A stretch of DNA of 7,182 nt, taken from NCBI GenBank assembly GCA_964480735.1, contig CAYZQS010000126.1, forward strand, positions 1-7,182. Reading direction: 5' to 3'. The translations under genes and the position numbers were made by a program. The notes under the pieces are model-generated. The model saw only the letters and a list, made by a program, of their open reading frames with translations, was not told the origin of the DNA and did no database searches. Origin of the DNA: UBA5972 sp964480735 (lineage in GTDB: Bacteria > Pseudomonadota > Alphaproteobacteria > Rhodobacterales > Rhodobacteraceae). Shown one piece after another: positions 6,016 through 7,182 of the stretch (position 1 is the stretch's first letter; every line of letters starts with the position of its first letter).

Positions 6016-6564
6016 ATGGCGATCCTTCAGGTGCAAGGCGTACATCACATCACCCTAAACGGTGCCGACCGGCAGACATCCATCGATTTCTGGCAAGGTG
6101 TTCTGGGCATGCCGATGGTGCTGGAACAGCCCAATCTGGACGATCTGAAAACCAACCATCTGTATTTTGATCCCGGCGACGGCCGCTTGATTACGGTGTT
6201 TACAAATGAGGATCGCAAAGCCGACGCCGACGCCAATCCCGGTGCGCCGGGAAACGTGCATCATCTGGCGTTCATGGTTTCAAGGGCCGTTTTCACCCAG
6301 GCCGACGCACGCCTGAAAGCCGAAGGATACAGCCATTCCGGCCACAAAGACCGCGGCTTTATGGATTCGATTTATTTCCGGGAACCGCTTGGTCAACTGA
6401 TCGAACTTGCCTGTTACAAATTCGAACCACCCCGTGGCTTTACCCATACCGACGTTCTGGTTCTGGCCCATAAGCTGCGCGTGGACGCCGGGGATTTGAA
6501 CGTGGCGGACCGGCATCTGGCCGATGCTATTGAGCAACTGTCGTTGGAATCATCGCGGATTTAA
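6016..6564 (+). CDS. VOC superfamily metalloprotein (glyoxalase / extradiol dioxygenase fold)
   Basis: This is a 182-residue protein with two beta-alpha-beta-beta-beta repeats, the vicinal oxygen chelate fold. Candidate metal ligands are His11 in VHHITL, His83 in VHHLAFMVS and Glu130 in LIELACYKF, a 2-His-1-Glu set as in ring-cleaving dioxygenases. The N-terminal part (HHITL, FWQGVLGMPMV, NHLYFDPGDGRLITVF) resembles the PcpA/LinE/MhqO hydroquinone-type dioxygenases, but those have about 310-320 residues, so this is a half-sized relative that would complete its site within one chain or as a dimer. Residues 141-182 form a predicted helical tail (HTDVLVLAHKLRVDAGD and on) outside the core fold. 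The gene diverges from a GST gene across 84 bp, which suggests a role with reactive electrophiles such as quinones or aldehydes. Substrate and reaction cannot be told from sequence. Confidence 0.85.
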   Translation: MAILQVQGVHHITLNGADRQTSIDFWQGVLGMPMVLEQPNLDDLKTNHLYFDPGDGRLITVFTNEDRKADADANPGAPGNVHHLAFMVSRAVFTQADARLKAEGYSHSGHKDRGFMDSIYFREPLGQLIELACYKFEPPRGFTHTDVLVLAHKLRVDAGDLNVADRHLADAIEQLSLESSRI

Positions 6565-6593
6565 AGGCAATATCGATAGAAGCTTGATCCCCG

Positions 6594-6620
6594 ATGCGTA
6601 ACGCGGCACATAACTCCTGA
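6594..6620 (+). other. Possible 8-codon leader ORF coupled to tdk
   Basis: ATG at 6594 opens the reading frame MRNAAHNS, which ends in TGA (6618-6620); the final A is the first base of the tdk ATG (TGATG). tdk has no Shine-Dalgarno of its own, so re-initiation after this mini-ORF would explain its start. A weak AGAAG (6578-6582) lies 11 nt before the mini-ORF. The overlap is seen directly; translation of the peptide is inference, and chance occurrence is quite possible. Confidence 0.25.
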
Positions 6621-7182
6621 TGGCCAAACTTTATTTTCACTATTCAACCATGAACGCCGGCAAGTCGACGATCCTGCTGCAGGCCTCGCACAATTACGGC
6701 GAGCGGGGCATGCAGACCTATCTGCTGACGGCAAATCTGGACAACCGCGCCGGTGAGGGGCGCATTGCCTCGCGCATAGGCATCGGTTCGCAAGCGGATA
6801 CATTTACGCCAACCGACGACATGTTCGAGATCGTTAAGAAACGGTTAACCAAAGGTCCCTGTGCCTGCGTGTTTCTGGATGAGGCGCAGTTTCTGACCAA
6901 AGATCAGGTCTGGCAACTGGCCCGCGCGGTGGATGATCTGAATGTTCCGGTCATGTGCTACGGCCTGCGGGTTGATTTTCGCGGTGAACTGTTCCCGGGT
7001 TCTGCCGCTCTGCTGGCGCTGGCAGATGAAATGCGCGAGGTCCGCACCATTTGTCACTGCGGGCGCAAAGCCACGATGGTGGTGCGGCAAGGCGACGACG
7101 GGACCGTCCTCAAAGAAGGCGCGCAGGTGCAGATTGGTGGCAATGAAACCTATGTATCCCTGTGCCGCCGCCACTGGCGCAA
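6620..7182 (+). CDS. tdk: Thymidine kinase, class II, 3'-truncated by the window edge
   Basis: Tdk phosphorylates thymidine to dTMP with ATP in the salvage pathway, in the cytoplasm. The 187 visible residues run to the last full codon; E. coli Tdk has 205, so about 15-20 residues are missing. Seen in order: P-loop MNAGKST (11-17), Walker B DEAQF (87-91) with catalytic-base candidate Glu88, CYGLRVDFRGELFPGS (113-128), and the zinc lasso with Cys145 and Cys147 (TICHCGRKATMV) plus Cys182 and His185 (SLCRRHW); the C-x-C spacing is the same as in E. coli. The substrate-lasso GGNETYVS (173-180) is present. The start agrees with the family N-terminus (MAKLYFHYS), although no Shine-Dalgarno precedes it. 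It follows the VOC gene by 55 bp on the same strand; cotranscription is possible. Leu76 uses the rare codon TTA within a CtrA-like sequence. Confidence 0.96.
   Translation, partial: MAKLYFHYSTMNAGKSTILLQASHNYGERGMQTYLLTANLDNRAGEGRIASRIGIGSQADTFTPTDDMFEIVKKRLTKGPCACVFLDEAQFLTKDQVWQLARAVDDLNVPVMCYGLRVDFRGELFPGSAALLALADEMREVRTICHCGRKATMVVRQGDDGTVLKEGAQVQIGGNETYVSLCRRHWR
6834..6850 (+). promoter_or_regulatory. Exact TTAA-N7-TTAACC (CtrA-type) sequence inside tdk
   Basis: TTAA (6834-6837), seven bases, then TTAACC (6845-6850) match the CtrA consensus TTAA-N7-TTAAC exactly. It is intragenic, about 215 bp into tdk, so it may be fortuitous; an internal promoter or CtrA occupancy without regulation are alternatives. 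Confidence 0.25.

Noticed and set aside
5932..6048. N-terminal extension of the GST to an ATG at 6048
   Set aside because: It would add 39 residues not typical of GSTs and overlap the start of the divergent VOC gene; the family N-terminus fits the ATG at 5931.

Overview
The window looks like chromosomal DNA from an alphaproteobacterium, most likely a marine Rhodobacterales (Roseobacter-type) organism. This rests on moderately high GC with strong G/C third-position bias, a CarB with the DYCCCHAC segment that I associate with alphaproteobacteria, and an E. coli-like class II thymidine kinase. The assignment comes from memory of family sequences, not from a search. No mobile element, phage gene, tRNA, rRNA or CRISPR array is visible.

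Layout: (1) 1-3231, + strand: carB, large subunit of carbamoyl-phosphate synthase, lacking only about the first 21 codons, which lie left of the window. (2) 3232-3531: a 300-bp non-coding gap with a GC-rich multi-hairpin palindromic element, then an AT-rich promoter-like stretch with several GCAAT/ATTGC motifs. (3) 3532-3954, +: a four-helix MAPEG-family membrane protein. (4) 3955-4062: a short gap with a perfect 16-bp palindrome. (5) 4063-5187, +: an enlarged FabH-like beta-ketoacyl-ACP synthase III with an intact Cys-His-Asn triad. (6) 5179-5931, - strand: a cytosolic glutathione S-transferase whose stop overlaps the end of the synthase gene tail to tail by 9 bp. (7) 6016-6564, +: a single-module VOC (glyoxalase/extradiol dioxygenase fold) protein, divergent from the GST across an 84-bp intergenic region. 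(8) 6620-7182, +: thymidine kinase (tdk), running off the right edge about 15-20 codons before its expected end.

The outer genes are nucleotide metabolism: carB supplies carbamoyl phosphate for pyrimidines and arginine, and tdk salvages thymidine. The inner four concern membranes, lipids and electrophiles. MAPEG, GST and VOC proteins are all families often linked to glutathione chemistry or reactive-metabolite removal, and the KAS III homologue resembles enzymes that feed medium-chain acyl-CoA back into fatty acid synthesis. Whether these four act together is inference; only adjacency is seen.

I see no clear undescribed system. The items most worth checking are non-coding: the palindromic element after carB, the palindromes before the MAPEG and KAS III genes, an apparently leaderless GST promoter, a tiny ORF whose TGA overlaps the tdk ATG, and an exact TTAA-N7-TTAACC (CtrA-type) match inside tdk.
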